Source: an uncultured bacterium
GTDB lineage: Bacteria > Verrucomicrobiota > Kiritimatiellia > CAIKKV01 > CAITUY01
Direction of reading: 5' to 3'
Length of the DNA: 35,762 nt
Assembly (NCBI GenBank): GCA_903958395.1
Contig: CAJBSZ010000153.1
Location: 1-35,762, forward strand
In this document: positions 18,504 to 25,604 of the stretch, in pieces
Position numbering within the stretch: the stretch's first letter is position 1
Layout: every line of letters begins with the position of its first letter
Position numbers and translations under genes: made by a program
Notes under the pieces: model-generated
Databases searched by the model: none
Told to the model about the DNA's origin: nothing
What the model saw: only the letters and a program-made list of their open reading frames with translations

Positions 18504-20654
18504 TTAATATAGTTGCAGAAGCGTACCCGTGAAGGCCCGGAGCTGGATCTGATTGCCCCGCACCACGACACGGGTGCCGGCAGATCCTCCCGTGACGACC
18601 CAGCCCGACAAGTCCGTATCACCACCGGGCCCTCCCTGCGCGAAGGTGCAAAGCACGGCAGGAAGTGGCTGAGCCCTCGTTGTTCCCGTCACCTTACTGA
18701 CCGTCACCGTCGCCACGTTAGGCAGCGTTCCGAGGGTGGCGACCTTGATCACATCGTTCGTCGTATCATCATAATTCCAATCGATCACCGCACTCGCCGC
18801 CAAGGTCAGGGTATTGCTGAACGACAGCGTACCCGTGGCATTCGTTCCGCCCGCCGCCAAAATGCCACCGGCGACCACCGTCACACTCCCCGTGACCACC
18901 CCTTTCCCGGCCAGCGTCTGACCCGCCACCACTTCATAACCGCTTACGGACGAGACACCATAGACCGCCCCGCTCGCCACCGTGATCAAGGGACTATTGG
19001 TGATCACACCGTCAGCCGCCAGCGTCAATGTACCGTTGCTGACCGCGGTCGCACCGGTATAGCGGCTCGTGCCCGCGAGCACCAGCCTGCCACTACCGAG
19101 CTTGGTCAGGCCACCGCCCGTCGAGGAGGGATCTTGAACCAGCGGCACCGTGTTGGTCACGCTGTATGCACCGCTGTCAATGACCGCACCGGCGCTCTGG
19201 ATATAGCAGGAAGCATTTACTGCCGTGCTGTTGGTCGAAATCAGGTTGTCATTGGTGCCCGCGGCCAGCGTGCCGCCATTGAAATACAGTGTGGAGTTGA
19301 CGCCACCCAATACGATTGCTCCATTTGTAATCATGCCGCCGGTTGAAACGACAGCCCAGTTCCCCGTGGCCACAGCGTTGCCACCAATGGTCAGATTACT
19401 GCCGCTGAGGTTCCACATCGCATTGTTACCACCGGAAGCGCCAGCCACTATAACGTAATTGGAATTAGCATTCGTCCCGTTGCCGATAGTGCAGGCACCT
19501 TTTGAGACGACCGAGGCGCCGTTGGTGATCAAGAGGCTGTTATAGCTGATTTTTCCCGTTCCTGTCGAATAGCCCACACTGATGCCGTCCCCGATATTGA
19601 GCAGGCTCGTGGAGCCAACCACGGTCACCCTGTTGCTTGTAGCGGGGTTACTCCCGCTAGTAGAGCCGACTGTCACGTATGAATTACCAAACACACACCC
19701 GCCGTTGGTAATCACCACTTGATTGCCCAAGGCGCCGCTACCTCCGGTCGAAGCAATACCAACTGAACACGCGCCCATGTTCGTGACAATACCGCCTGCG
19801 TCGACCGTCAACGTGTTATATTTAGCGGCAGTGCTACTGACACCAAGCTGCAAGCCGATACCGCCAAAGTTCCACAAGCCACCGCTGCCGATAAAGCCCC
19901 TATTAGAGTCGCTAATTTGACCTATAATGGCAGTCCTGGTGCTGCCGCCGGAGGTGAAAAGCTTGCCGTTATTGGTCACGGTCATGCTGCTATTTCCACC
20001 AGTGACATTGAATCCTGCGGTGCTAGTGCAGTTTATATTGGTCATCACTCCTCCGTTGATGTTCAGCGTTGTGTTTGCGCCAAAAGCAATAGTCAAGCCA
20101 CCATTGTTGTAGATGGCCCCACTGTTCACGGTCACGGTCGCGTTGTTGCCAATGGTTACGTGGCTACCAGTGGGTACCGTCCCCGCCGCTCCGATAGTGT
20201 TGGTGCCGCCGTTCATAGTCCAATTACTGCCGATGCTGAACGGCAACGGACGGACTATTCTAGCTGCCACAGAGCCAACTGCGTTGGAGGTGATCAACGT
20301 GCCGCCGTTGAAGTTGAAGACCGAGTTGGTCACGGCAGCCGTGTTGTTGGTAACCCATAACTGTTTGACGGTGATCGCGCCGCTACCAGTCAGCGTCAGC
20401 GTCGAGACGTTGCCTGTGCTGACTGTCAATTGACTGGCGAGCAGACTGCCACCATTGGTGACAATCAGTGTGGCGTTGTCAACAATGTCGTTGTCAGTAT
20501 CAACACCGCTCGAGTTTGTGAGCGTTGTCGTCCCCGAGGTCCAGGACTGATCCGTCGCCTGAACTGAACCCGCCGACAGCAGCATAACCATTACAGCCGC
20601 CGATCCCACCACAAAGGCCTTAGTGAACTGTTTCGTCATGATACCTGTCTTCAT
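18504..20654 (-). CDS. Autotransporter-associated beta-strand repeat surface protein
   Basis: A 716-residue exported protein. The signal peptide is a Lys-rich start followed by a hydrophobic core ending near residue 34 (AGSVQA). The remainder is Gly/Thr/Asn/Val-rich and repetitive, as expected of a beta-solenoid. One copy of the autotransporter-associated beta-strand repeat is clear (GGLTKLGSGRLVLAGTSRYT, then GAT..NGTLTL). No recognisable autotransporter barrel, PEP-CTERM or sortase signal is present; the protein ends LLQLY with a terminal aromatic residue, as outer-membrane proteins often do. The ATG at 20654 has AGGAGG 7 nt upstream. It is the first gene after the promoter at 20795-20823 and so should be the most strongly expressed in the operon. 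Adhesion to, or capture of, the polysaccharide is an inference from position. Confidence 0.75.
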   Translation of the reverse strand: MKTGIMTKQFTKAFVVGSAAVMVMLLSAGSVQATDQSWTSGTTTLTNSSGVDTDNDIVDNATLIVTNGGSLLASQLTVSTGNVSTLTLTGSGAITVKQLWVTNNTAAVTNSVFNFNGGTLITSNAVGSVAARIVRPLPFSIGSNWTMNGGTNTIGAAGTVPTGSHVTIGNNATVTVNSGAIYNNGGLTIAFGANTTLNINGGVMTNINCTSTAGFNVTGGNSSMTVTNNGKLFTSGGSTRTAIIGQISDSNRGFIGSGGLWNFGGIGLQLGVSSTAAKYNTLTVDAGGIVTNMGACSVGIASTGGSGALGNQVVITNGGCVFGNSYVTVGSTSGSNPATSNRVTVVGSTSLLNIGDGISVGYSTGTGKISYNSLLITNGASVVSKGACTIGNGTNANSNYVIVAGASGGNNAMWNLSGSNLTIGGNAVATGNWAVVSTGGMITNGAIVLGGVNSTLYFNGGTLAAGTNDNLISTNSTAVNASCYIQSAGAVIDSGAYSVTNTVPLVQDPSSTGGGLTKLGSGRLVLAGTSRYTGATAVSNGTLTLAADGVITNSPLITVASGAVYGVSSVSGYEVVAGQTLAGKGVVTGSVTVVAGGILAAGGTNATGTLSFSNTLTLAASAVIDWNYDDTTNDVIKVATLGTLPNVATVTVSKVTGTTRAQPLPAVLCTFAQGGPGGDTDLSGWVVTGGSAGTRVVVRGNQIQLRAFTGTLLQLY

Positions 20655-20794
20655 CTCCCACCTCCTGTATTTGTAACTGTCCCCACCCCAGTTTGGCTCC
20701 ACTCAATTTCACCTTAATAGCAGTTGTCCATGTCAGCTCCTGCGCGACGGCGCCGACGTCAATTTGCGCCATGACATTAGCTATCGTTGTAATA

Positions 20795-20823
20795 ATTATC
20801 CCCCGATCCTCATATTCGCGCAA
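20795..20823 (-). promoter_or_regulatory. Sigma-70-type promoter of the carbohydrate operon
   Basis: On the minus strand there is a -35 box TTGCGC (20823-20818), a 17-bp spacer and a -10 box GATAAT (20800-20795). Two of six bases in the -35 box differ from the consensus TTGACA. This fits a promoter that needs an activator. The activator half-sites lie directly upstream. Confidence 0.6.
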
Positions 20824-20828
20824 GGGGG

Positions 20829-20857
20829 CATTTTACATCATGAATGGGTCATTTTAC
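20829..20857 (-). promoter_or_regulatory. Tandem half-sites, likely XylR/AraC activator site
   Basis: On the minus strand, GTAAAATG is repeated exactly 21 bp apart (GTAAAATG-N13-GTAAAATG). Extended half-sites agree at most surrounding positions as GTAAAATG-N-CCC-N-TT. AraC-family regulators typically bind two direct half-sites separated by two helical turns. The proximal half-site lies about 5 bp from the -35 box, the usual placement for activation. The obvious partner is the regulator encoded next door. Confidence 0.6.
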
Positions 20858-20904
20858 GGCGTTCGGGTATCCGGTCGCTGCAAGAGCAGGACGCCTCAGG
20901 AACC

Positions 20905-22071
20905 CTACTTTGCGGCCGAGCGGAGCGCCTGGCGGCGCCATTTGGCCGGGCTCTGGCGCAATTCTTTCCTGAACAGCACATTCAGCCGCTTGCGGGTTGA
21001 CAATCCACATCGGCTAGCGACGACATCAAGACTCAGGCGAGGCGCGGACATCAGACACTCCTTGGCCAGTTCCAGCCTCTCCTGCAGCAGAAAATCATGC
21101 ATGGCACAGCCCATGACGAGCCTGAAACGACGTTCCAGCGTCGTGCGCGACACCAAGCCATGGCCGACCACATCGCCCACGTTGATGGCGCTGGCGGCGT
21201 TGGCCCGCATGTACTCCACCGCCCGAGCGACTTCGGGGTCATCAATCGCCAGGGTTCTGGTTGACTCCGCCGCCACGAGCCCGAGCGGCGGGATGATGAT
21301 CGCCTTCTCCCCCAACTTGCGGCCAGCCATCAACTCATCCAGAGTTTCCGCGGCACGCCAGGCCAGTTCATCCAAGTTCTCCCTGACCGCCGACAAGGAC
21401 GGGACGCAGGTGGCTGCCGTTTCGACGTGATAAAAGGCAGCCACCACCGCGATATCCTGCGGGATCCGATATCCTGCGGCACGGCAGATATCCATCAATA
21501 CTCCCGCCTGTTCATCATCAGACAGGAACAGTCCTGCTGGCGCATTCAAGGAGGCCACCCACTCTTGAAACCGATGCTGCTCCCGGGGCGTGATCGGGTT
21601 GCTCCCAAGGATGAATTCATGGATTCCTTCCCCATGCCCCGCCCGGGCAACCGCCTGGCGGAACGCTTGACATCGCACGTCGATATAGTGGCCACCGGGC
21701 AGGCGGACTATGCCAAATCGTCGGAATCCCTTCTCCAAGAGATGTTCCGCGCTTAAGGTTCCCATTGCCACATCATCACGCTTCACGGTCGGCACGCCGG
21801 AATCCTCCATCCACGAGGAAGTGTTCACAACCGGGATCCTGAGCAACCGCGCCTCACGGGCCATTTTGGGGGAAATAACCCGCACGATGGCCCCCTCGCA
21901 ATCCAGTTGCCGGAGCAGACAGAACGCCTCATGACAGGCCGGCATCGCGAATGCAAATACCCAATGCCCCTTCACCTCGGCATAGCGGATAAGTGCCGCA
22001 TTAAAGGGACTCTGCGCCATCAAAATGGGCATGCCGATCAAGGCAACACGTTTCTTGTGTTTCGCGTGCAT
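20905..22071 (-). CDS. XylR-type regulator (LacI-like sensor plus AraC HTH)
   Basis: A 388-residue transcription factor. Residues 8-270 form a periplasmic-binding-protein-like sensor as in LacI and XylR regulators (RVALIGMPILMAQ; VPTVKRDDVAMGTL; DIAVVAAF). The C-terminal 100 residues form an AraC-type double helix-turn-helix, with SRTTLERRFRLVMG and then GLSTRKRLNVLFRKELRQSP. It belongs to the XylR group, which usually binds a sugar and activates catabolic genes. It is encoded on the same strand as the glycosidase operon, directly upstream of the tandem half-sites, which makes it the likely activator. The last 33 codons are identical in DNA to the second regulator at the right edge. No strong ribosome-binding site is seen; the ATG at 22071 begins the conserved sensor. 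Confidence 0.88.
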   Translation of the reverse strand: MHAKHKKRVALIGMPILMAQSPFNAALIRYAEVKGHWVFAFAMPACHEAFCLLRQLDCEGAIVRVISPKMAREARLLRIPVVNTSSWMEDSGVPTVKRDDVAMGTLSAEHLLEKGFRRFGIVRLPGGHYIDVRCQAFRQAVARAGHGEGIHEFILGSNPITPREQHRFQEWVASLNAPAGLFLSDDEQAGVLMDICRAAGYRIPQDIAVVAAFYHVETAATCVPSLSAVRENLDELAWRAAETLDELMAGRKLGEKAIIIPPLGLVAAESTRTLAIDDPEVARAVEYMRANAASAINVGDVVGHGLVSRTTLERRFRLVMGCAMHDFLLQERLELAKECLMSAPRLSLDVVASRCGLSTRKRLNVLFRKELRQSPAKWRRQALRSAAK

Positions 22072-22315
22072 TTGACTCTTATACTATGAATCCGAGGCCC
22101 GATTCCAGCAAGCGGGAAATGAGAGGCGTTGAAAGGTGAATCGCGCTCACCAACCAATTTCAGTCAAGGCATGAGAATAAACCGGCCGGGGGACCCGCCT
22201 ACGCCAAGGCTACGTCGGGCAAGCGCCCGGCTCCAAAGCCTGCGGCGGGGCAAGAGGCTGTCTCCAGTGCCTTCACAGGGGGTGACCAGCACCACCCCCA
22301 CAAGCGCTGTTTTAT
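22072..22315. other. Gap upstream of the regulator
   Basis: No gene is supported. The stretch includes a GC-rich segment at about 22185-22262 with imperfect inverted and direct repeats (motifs such as CTACGCCAAGGCTACG), of a kind seen as dispersed intergenic repeats in many environmental genomes. A frame on the minus strand is open but looks non-coding. The regulator's promoter should lie here but I cannot pick out boxes with confidence. Confidence 0.4.
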
Positions 22316-22398
22316 CGATCTGAAACGTTTCAGATGACGAAATCGACGATTGGGGACGCCAGAAAACCCTATCCATAATGACTGCCCCTATCGGCCTT
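22316..22398. repeat. 83-bp dispersed repeat, copy 2
   Basis: It matches 89-171 in the same orientation with 3 mismatches. The LacI-operator-like palindrome lies at 22318-22335. As with copy 1, its right-hand end falls at the end of a minus-strand open frame: the TAA at 22397-22399 is partly made from the repeat. It lies 245-327 bp upstream of the regulator start. Confidence 0.8.
22318..22335. promoter_or_regulatory. LacI-operator-like palindrome in repeat copy 2
   Basis: ATCTGAAACGTTTCAGAT occurs here again, identical to 91-108 although other positions of the repeat differ. Conservation of the palindrome fits either function or simply recent copying. Confidence 0.4.
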
Positions 22399-22510
22399 AC
22401 ATTCCTCGCCACACTGGACACCGGCGACCCATCTCCTCCAGAAGCTCCACGAAATGCCTATGGTCACGTTCGTCACTGGGAACGGTTTGTCCCTTAACTG
22501 CTGGCGCCGC
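22397..22510 (-). pseudogene. Open frame following the oxidoreductase stop
   Basis: After the TAG of the oxidoreductase (22513-22511), the same frame stays open for 37 codons and has protein-like composition (HFVELLEEMGRRCPVW near its end), stopping at the edge of the 83-bp repeat. It may be the tail of a truncated gene, or a longer C-terminus of the oxidoreductase cut by a nonsense codon. I do not recognise it. Confidence 0.3.
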
Positions 22511-23614
22511 CTATGGGTTAGTCCGAACATGGTTCAAATATTTCCTTACGCCATCTTCCTGACTCCCATTACCCGGCCACGTAGAGGGACGGTTCCAGAA
22601 GGCATCAGCGCGCCCGCCATAGTAGCCTTCCAGAACAGCATCCATAACCCTACTCGTCCGTAATGCGCTTGTGCCGGTACTGGGACAAACTCCAAGATGA
22701 TTGAGTTCGCTGACAATAGTCTGAATGAGCGGCTGCTGAATATGCAGCGGATTAGGACGATCAGCGGTTTGCACACCCTCTTTGTTTTCCAGCCGAACGG
22801 ACTCATTGCCGAAACAGTTGAGCGTGATCCGGCCACGGGTTCCACTAATTTCAATGATATCCTCGCTGGAAGGTCCGGCAAAATTCCACGAGGCAATTCC
22901 CAATACATCGCCGGGTACGCGAAACTGCATGGTGACAACATCTTCTACCGCATTGATATTTGACATATTTGCAGCATCGCCGCTCACATGCCCAAGTGGA
23001 CCGAACAAATAATCGAAGATATCCAGGGTGTGGCTGCCCAAATCGAGAAACAAACCTCCCCCGGCCTGTTCAGCATTCAACCGCCAAGGCATTGCAGCCA
23101 TATCGGTAGCCCCGCAATAGGGCGAGGTGTAACGGTAGTCAATATGGGTTAACTCGCCGATAGCGCCTTCTGCCAGCCAATCGCGAACCTGTCGGAAACG
23201 GGGCAGACTGCGACGGTAATACGCGACGAAAAGGGGCAAACCGGCCTGACGGAAAGCGCTAAGCATGGCTTCGCACTCCGTGGTGTTGCGGGCCATAGGC
23301 TTTTCGACATAGGCGGGCTTACCGGCGCGACAAACACGCAGAGCGTATTCGGCATGCGTACCAGGCGGCGTAGCAATATAAACTACGTCCACCTCCGGAT
23401 CATGGATCAGTTGCTCGGCATCAGAATAGAATACTGGCACATTGTGACGAGCCGCAAAATCCGCAGCTTTGACGGGATTACGACGCATGACGGCGTGCAG
23501 GATACTTCCTGGAATTTCTGAAAAAGCGGGCCCGCTTTTAACTTCACAAACATTGCCACAACCAATAATACCCCAGCTGCATGTAAAAGCATTTTCATTG
23601 ACAAAACTCGCCAT
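22511..23614 (-). CDS. Gfo/Idh/MocA-family oxidoreductase
   Basis: NAD(P)-dependent dehydrogenase of 367 residues, cytoplasmic. The Rossmann motif GIIGCGNV is near the N-terminus, then the family motif EKP at 104-106, and DLGSHTLDIFDYLFGP in the C-terminal substrate-binding domain. The catalytic Lys of EKP is present. Family members act on sugars, inositols or sugar acids; the substrate is unknown here. The start at 23614 begins the Rossmann fold. A longer start at 23653 has AGGAG 3 nt upstream but reads through a dispersed repeat and adds 13 non-conserved residues. The gene stands alone between the repeat and the kinase remnant, and could belong to a former kinase operon on the other strand. 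It is followed by an unusual open frame. Confidence 0.85.
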   Translation of the reverse strand: MASFVNENAFTCSWGIIGCGNVCEVKSGPAFSEIPGSILHAVMRRNPVKAADFAARHNVPVFYSDAEQLIHDPEVDVVYIATPPGTHAEYALRVCRAGKPAYVEKPMARNTTECEAMLSAFRQAGLPLFVAYYRRSLPRFRQVRDWLAEGAIGELTHIDYRYTSPYCGATDMAAMPWRLNAEQAGGGLFLDLGSHTLDIFDYLFGPLGHVSGDAANMSNINAVEDVVTMQFRVPGDVLGIASWNFAGPSSEDIIEISGTRGRITLNCFGNESVRLENKEGVQTADRPNPLHIQQPLIQTIVSELNHLGVCPSTGTSALRTSRVMDAVLEGYYGGRADAFWNRPSTWPGNGSQEDGVRKYLNHVRTNP

Positions 23615-23663
23615 AAGTCGTTCTGCACTAACAATCCATCGCGGCGAAGCCATGCACTCCTTA
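23609..23663. repeat. Degenerate 55-bp direct repeat, copy A
   Basis: It resembles 23749-23803 in the same orientation, with 46 of 55 positions equal. It overlaps the 5' end of the oxidoreductase gene and supplies an alternative start codon with its own AGGAG. Just beyond it, the motif CTAAGG(G)AGTGCATGG occurs twice. This looks like a dispersed intergenic repeat that has been drawn into a gene start. Confidence 0.6.
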
Positions 23664-23748
23664 GGCCATGCACTCCCTTAGGAGGCCACAACTTTAATAT
23701 TTACTTGAAGCATTATTTTAGCCGCCATAGAGATGCTTTTAAGAGACC

Positions 23749-23803
23749 CGCCGCAAGTCGTTCTTCACCATCAATCCATCGTGGCGAAGCCTTGCACTCC
23801 TCT
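23749..23803. repeat. Degenerate 55-bp direct repeat, copy B
   Basis: Partner of copy A, 140 bp to the right. The minus-strand reading CKASPRWIDGEERLAAG resembles the reading MASPRWIVSAERLMA of copy A, but there is no gene here. It lies in the gap between the oxidoreductase start and the kinase remnant. Confidence 0.6.
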
Positions 23804-23842
23804 GGGAAGTTGGAAACTTGGAACGGACTCGCAGCTTTCCAT

Positions 23843-23870
23843 TTGACATTCATCACGGGTTCGTTATTGT
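23843..23870 (+). promoter_or_regulatory. Possible promoter ahead of kinase remnant and permease
   Basis: A perfect -35 box TTGACA (23843-23848) is followed after 16 bp by TATTGT (23865-23870), a moderate -10 box. It would drive the kinase remnant and the sugar-porter gene at 24201. No operator is evident. Confidence 0.4.
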
Positions 23871-23922
23871 TTGATTCACACAGAGTAGCACTTATTTGCA
23901 CATCAGCACGCTTTATGTAATT

Positions 23923-24181
23923 ATGACACTGCAGGCCGCAACGAACAAGGGCGTCATCTCGCTCGACCTGGGAACCTCGGCATTCAAATGCGCGCTGATC
24001 GGCGCAACGGGCGAACTCATCGGCGCCCCCATCATCAGGCCTTACGCGGTGCAGAACGCCAATGGCCGCGTGACCTATCCCGCCGTCGGCGACATGGCGC
24101 TGACATTCGACAGGAAAGGCATTGGTTGAAGCCTGCGTGAACAACCTGGCGCGTTTCGTTGAAGAATATTGGAAGAAGTGA
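23923..24181 (+). pseudogene. Remnant of an FGGY sugar kinase, fused to another gene's end
   Basis: The first 60 codons read as the N-terminus of an FGGY-family carbohydrate kinase (GVISLDLGTSAFKCALIG, the ATP-binding DxGT..K motif), the type that phosphorylates xylulose, rhamnulose or fuculose. Resemblance then ends abruptly; the frame stops at 24129. Another frame from about 24108 to 24181 reads KALVEACVNNLARFVEEYW and looks like the C-terminus of a different protein, possibly a creatininase-type hydrolase. A deletion that removed most of two genes would explain this. A whole FGGY kinase has about 500 residues, so no activity is expected. Confidence 0.65.
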
Positions 24182-24200
24182 TGGTAACAAGGAGCGTCTC

Positions 24201-25604
24201 ATGACCAACCAACAAAACAGTGGCGATATTCATGGCAACGACACCGGCATCTGCAAAACCTATCTTTACATGACTGTCTTTATCGCCTCGGTGGGCGGAT
24301 TCCTCTTCGGTTACGACCTGTCGCTGATTTCGGGAGCTGTGATCTTCCTCAAGGAGGAGTTCGCCCTGACACCATTCTGGTTCGGCGCGGTCGTAGGCAG
24401 CGCCATCCTGGGTTGCCCTTTCGGTCCGATGCTCGGAGCCTGGATGGCCGATGGCATCGGCCGTAAACCCACGCTGATCATTGCCGGATTCCTTTTCCTG
24501 GCGTCATCTGTTGGCTGCGCACTGGCCCACGGCATGGGGTCATTCATTGTCTGGCGCTTCGTCGGCGGCATGGGTGTGGGTCTGGCCTCAACCGTCTCGC
24601 CGATGTACATCGCTGAAATTGCTCCGGCCCGGCTGCGCGGACGCCTGGTGGTGGTTAACCAGTTGGCGATCGTGGTGGGACTCTCGATGTCGGTATTGGT
24701 AACATACTGGCTGTCTTTCGGCGGACATTGGCGGCTGATGTTCGCAACGCAACTCATCCCCGTGGCAGCCTTATTGTTTGGCCTGTTTTTTGTCCCCGAG
24801 AGTGCCCGCTGGCTCGCGTCCGTCGGCCGAATGGCGGATGCCCTGAGGGTCCTGGCCCGGATCAATGGACGGACGCAGGCGGAAAAGGAAATCAAGGAGA
24901 TTCAAGAGGAACTGGGGGATGAAACAGGGGGTTTTGGCGAGTTGTTCCGGCCCGGCGTCAGGCTGGCGCTGATCCTCGGGATCCTGTTGATGGTGTTCTC
25001 CCAAATCAACGGGGTCAATATGATCCTCCTCTACACCCCCACGCTGTTCATGGAGGCCGGCCTGACGAGCGCACCCGACGCCATCCTGAACTCGGTTTAT
25101 ATCGATGTATGGATCTCGATCTGCACGGTGATCGCCTTCTGGCTGACTCGCACCTTCGGCCGACGTTCGATCCTCATTGGCGGCACTCTGGCCATGGCGA
25201 TTGGTCACCTGTTCATGTTCCTGAACTTCTCCCACAAGATGCCCGTGCTCTTCACACTGGCGGCCATGTTAATCCCCACCGGAGCCTTCACGTTGACCCT
25301 CGCCCCCCTGAGTTGGGTGGTCCTGTCGGAAATCTTCCCTAACCGCATCCGCGGCAAGGCGATGTCCATCGCCACCTGCGCAATGTTTGCCGCCTCCTAC
25401 GTCACGGTCAACGTCTTCCCGATGGTCATGGAAGGGTTCAAAAACCGGTTCGGCCACCCCGGCGGCACGTTCCTGATCTTTTCCGGGATCTGTTTAAGCT
25501 GCACCCTGTTCATCTGGCGGCTGTTGCCCGAAACCAAGGACAAAACCCTGGAGGAAATCGGAAAGTTCTGGCTGACGCTCGACCGGAAACGTCCGGTCAG
25601 GTAG
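24201..25604 (+). CDS. Sugar-porter family MFS permease
   Basis: A 467-residue inner-membrane transporter of the MFS sugar-porter family, which contains XylE, GalP and AraE proton symporters. The hallmark segments are present: GGFLFGYDLSLISG in helix 1, ADGIGRKPTL between helices 2 and 3, PESARWLASVGR before the central loop, and PETKDKTLEEI near the C-terminus. The ATG at 24201 has AAGGAG 6 nt upstream; an earlier ATG at 24159 lacks a good site. It follows the kinase remnant by 19 bp, so a kinase-permease operon once existed here, probably for a pentose or deoxyhexose. It ends convergently with the mannitol-dehydrogenase-type gene, overlapping it by 8 bp. Confidence 0.9.
   Translation: MTNQQNSGDIHGNDTGICKTYLYMTVFIASVGGFLFGYDLSLISGAVIFLKEEFALTPFWFGAVVGSAILGCPFGPMLGAWMADGIGRKPTLIIAGFLFLASSVGCALAHGMGSFIVWRFVGGMGVGLASTVSPMYIAEIAPARLRGRLVVVNQLAIVVGLSMSVLVTYWLSFGGHWRLMFATQLIPVAALLFGLFFVPESARWLASVGRMADALRVLARINGRTQAEKEIKEIQEELGDETGGFGELFRPGVRLALILGILLMVFSQINGVNMILLYTPTLFMEAGLTSAPDAILNSVYIDVWISICTVIAFWLTRTFGRRSILIGGTLAMAIGHLFMFLNFSHKMPVLFTLAAMLIPTGAFTLTLAPLSWVVLSEIFPNRIRGKAMSIATCAMFAASYVTVNVFPMVMEGFKNRFGHPGGTFLIFSGICLSCTLFIWRLLPETKDKTLEEIGKFWLTLDRKRPVR

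Larger units (their letters stand above)
20655..20904 (-). other. Regulatory gap between regulator and operon
   Basis: About 250 bp without a gene. It holds the operon promoter and the paired half-sites at 20829-20857. The 5' leader from the predicted start of transcription to the first gene is about 130 nt. I see no convincing RNA structure or small gene in the leader, and no clear terminator after the regulator's stop codon. Confidence 0.6.

Noticed and set aside
16694-20433. Several plus-strand open frames across the two surface-protein genes
   Set aside because: They are antisense to repetitive Thr/Asn/Gly codons and show low-complexity Val/Pro-rich text.
17100-20500. Possible CRISPR or tandem DNA repeats
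   Set aside because: Repetition is at the protein level (beta-solenoid) with varying spacing and no identical short repeats with unique spacers.
459-20654. SusC/SusD pair or sulfatases expected in a polysaccharide locus
   Set aside because: None of the proteins has TonB-dependent barrel, SusD or sulfatase (CxPxR) features.
20620-20823. A small 67-residue open frame in the operon leader
   Set aside because: It overlaps the predicted promoter and the true gene start and has no recognisable content.
23713-24144. Minus-strand open frame opposite the kinase remnant
   Set aside because: No conserved features; the plus strand carries the kinase ATP-binding motif.
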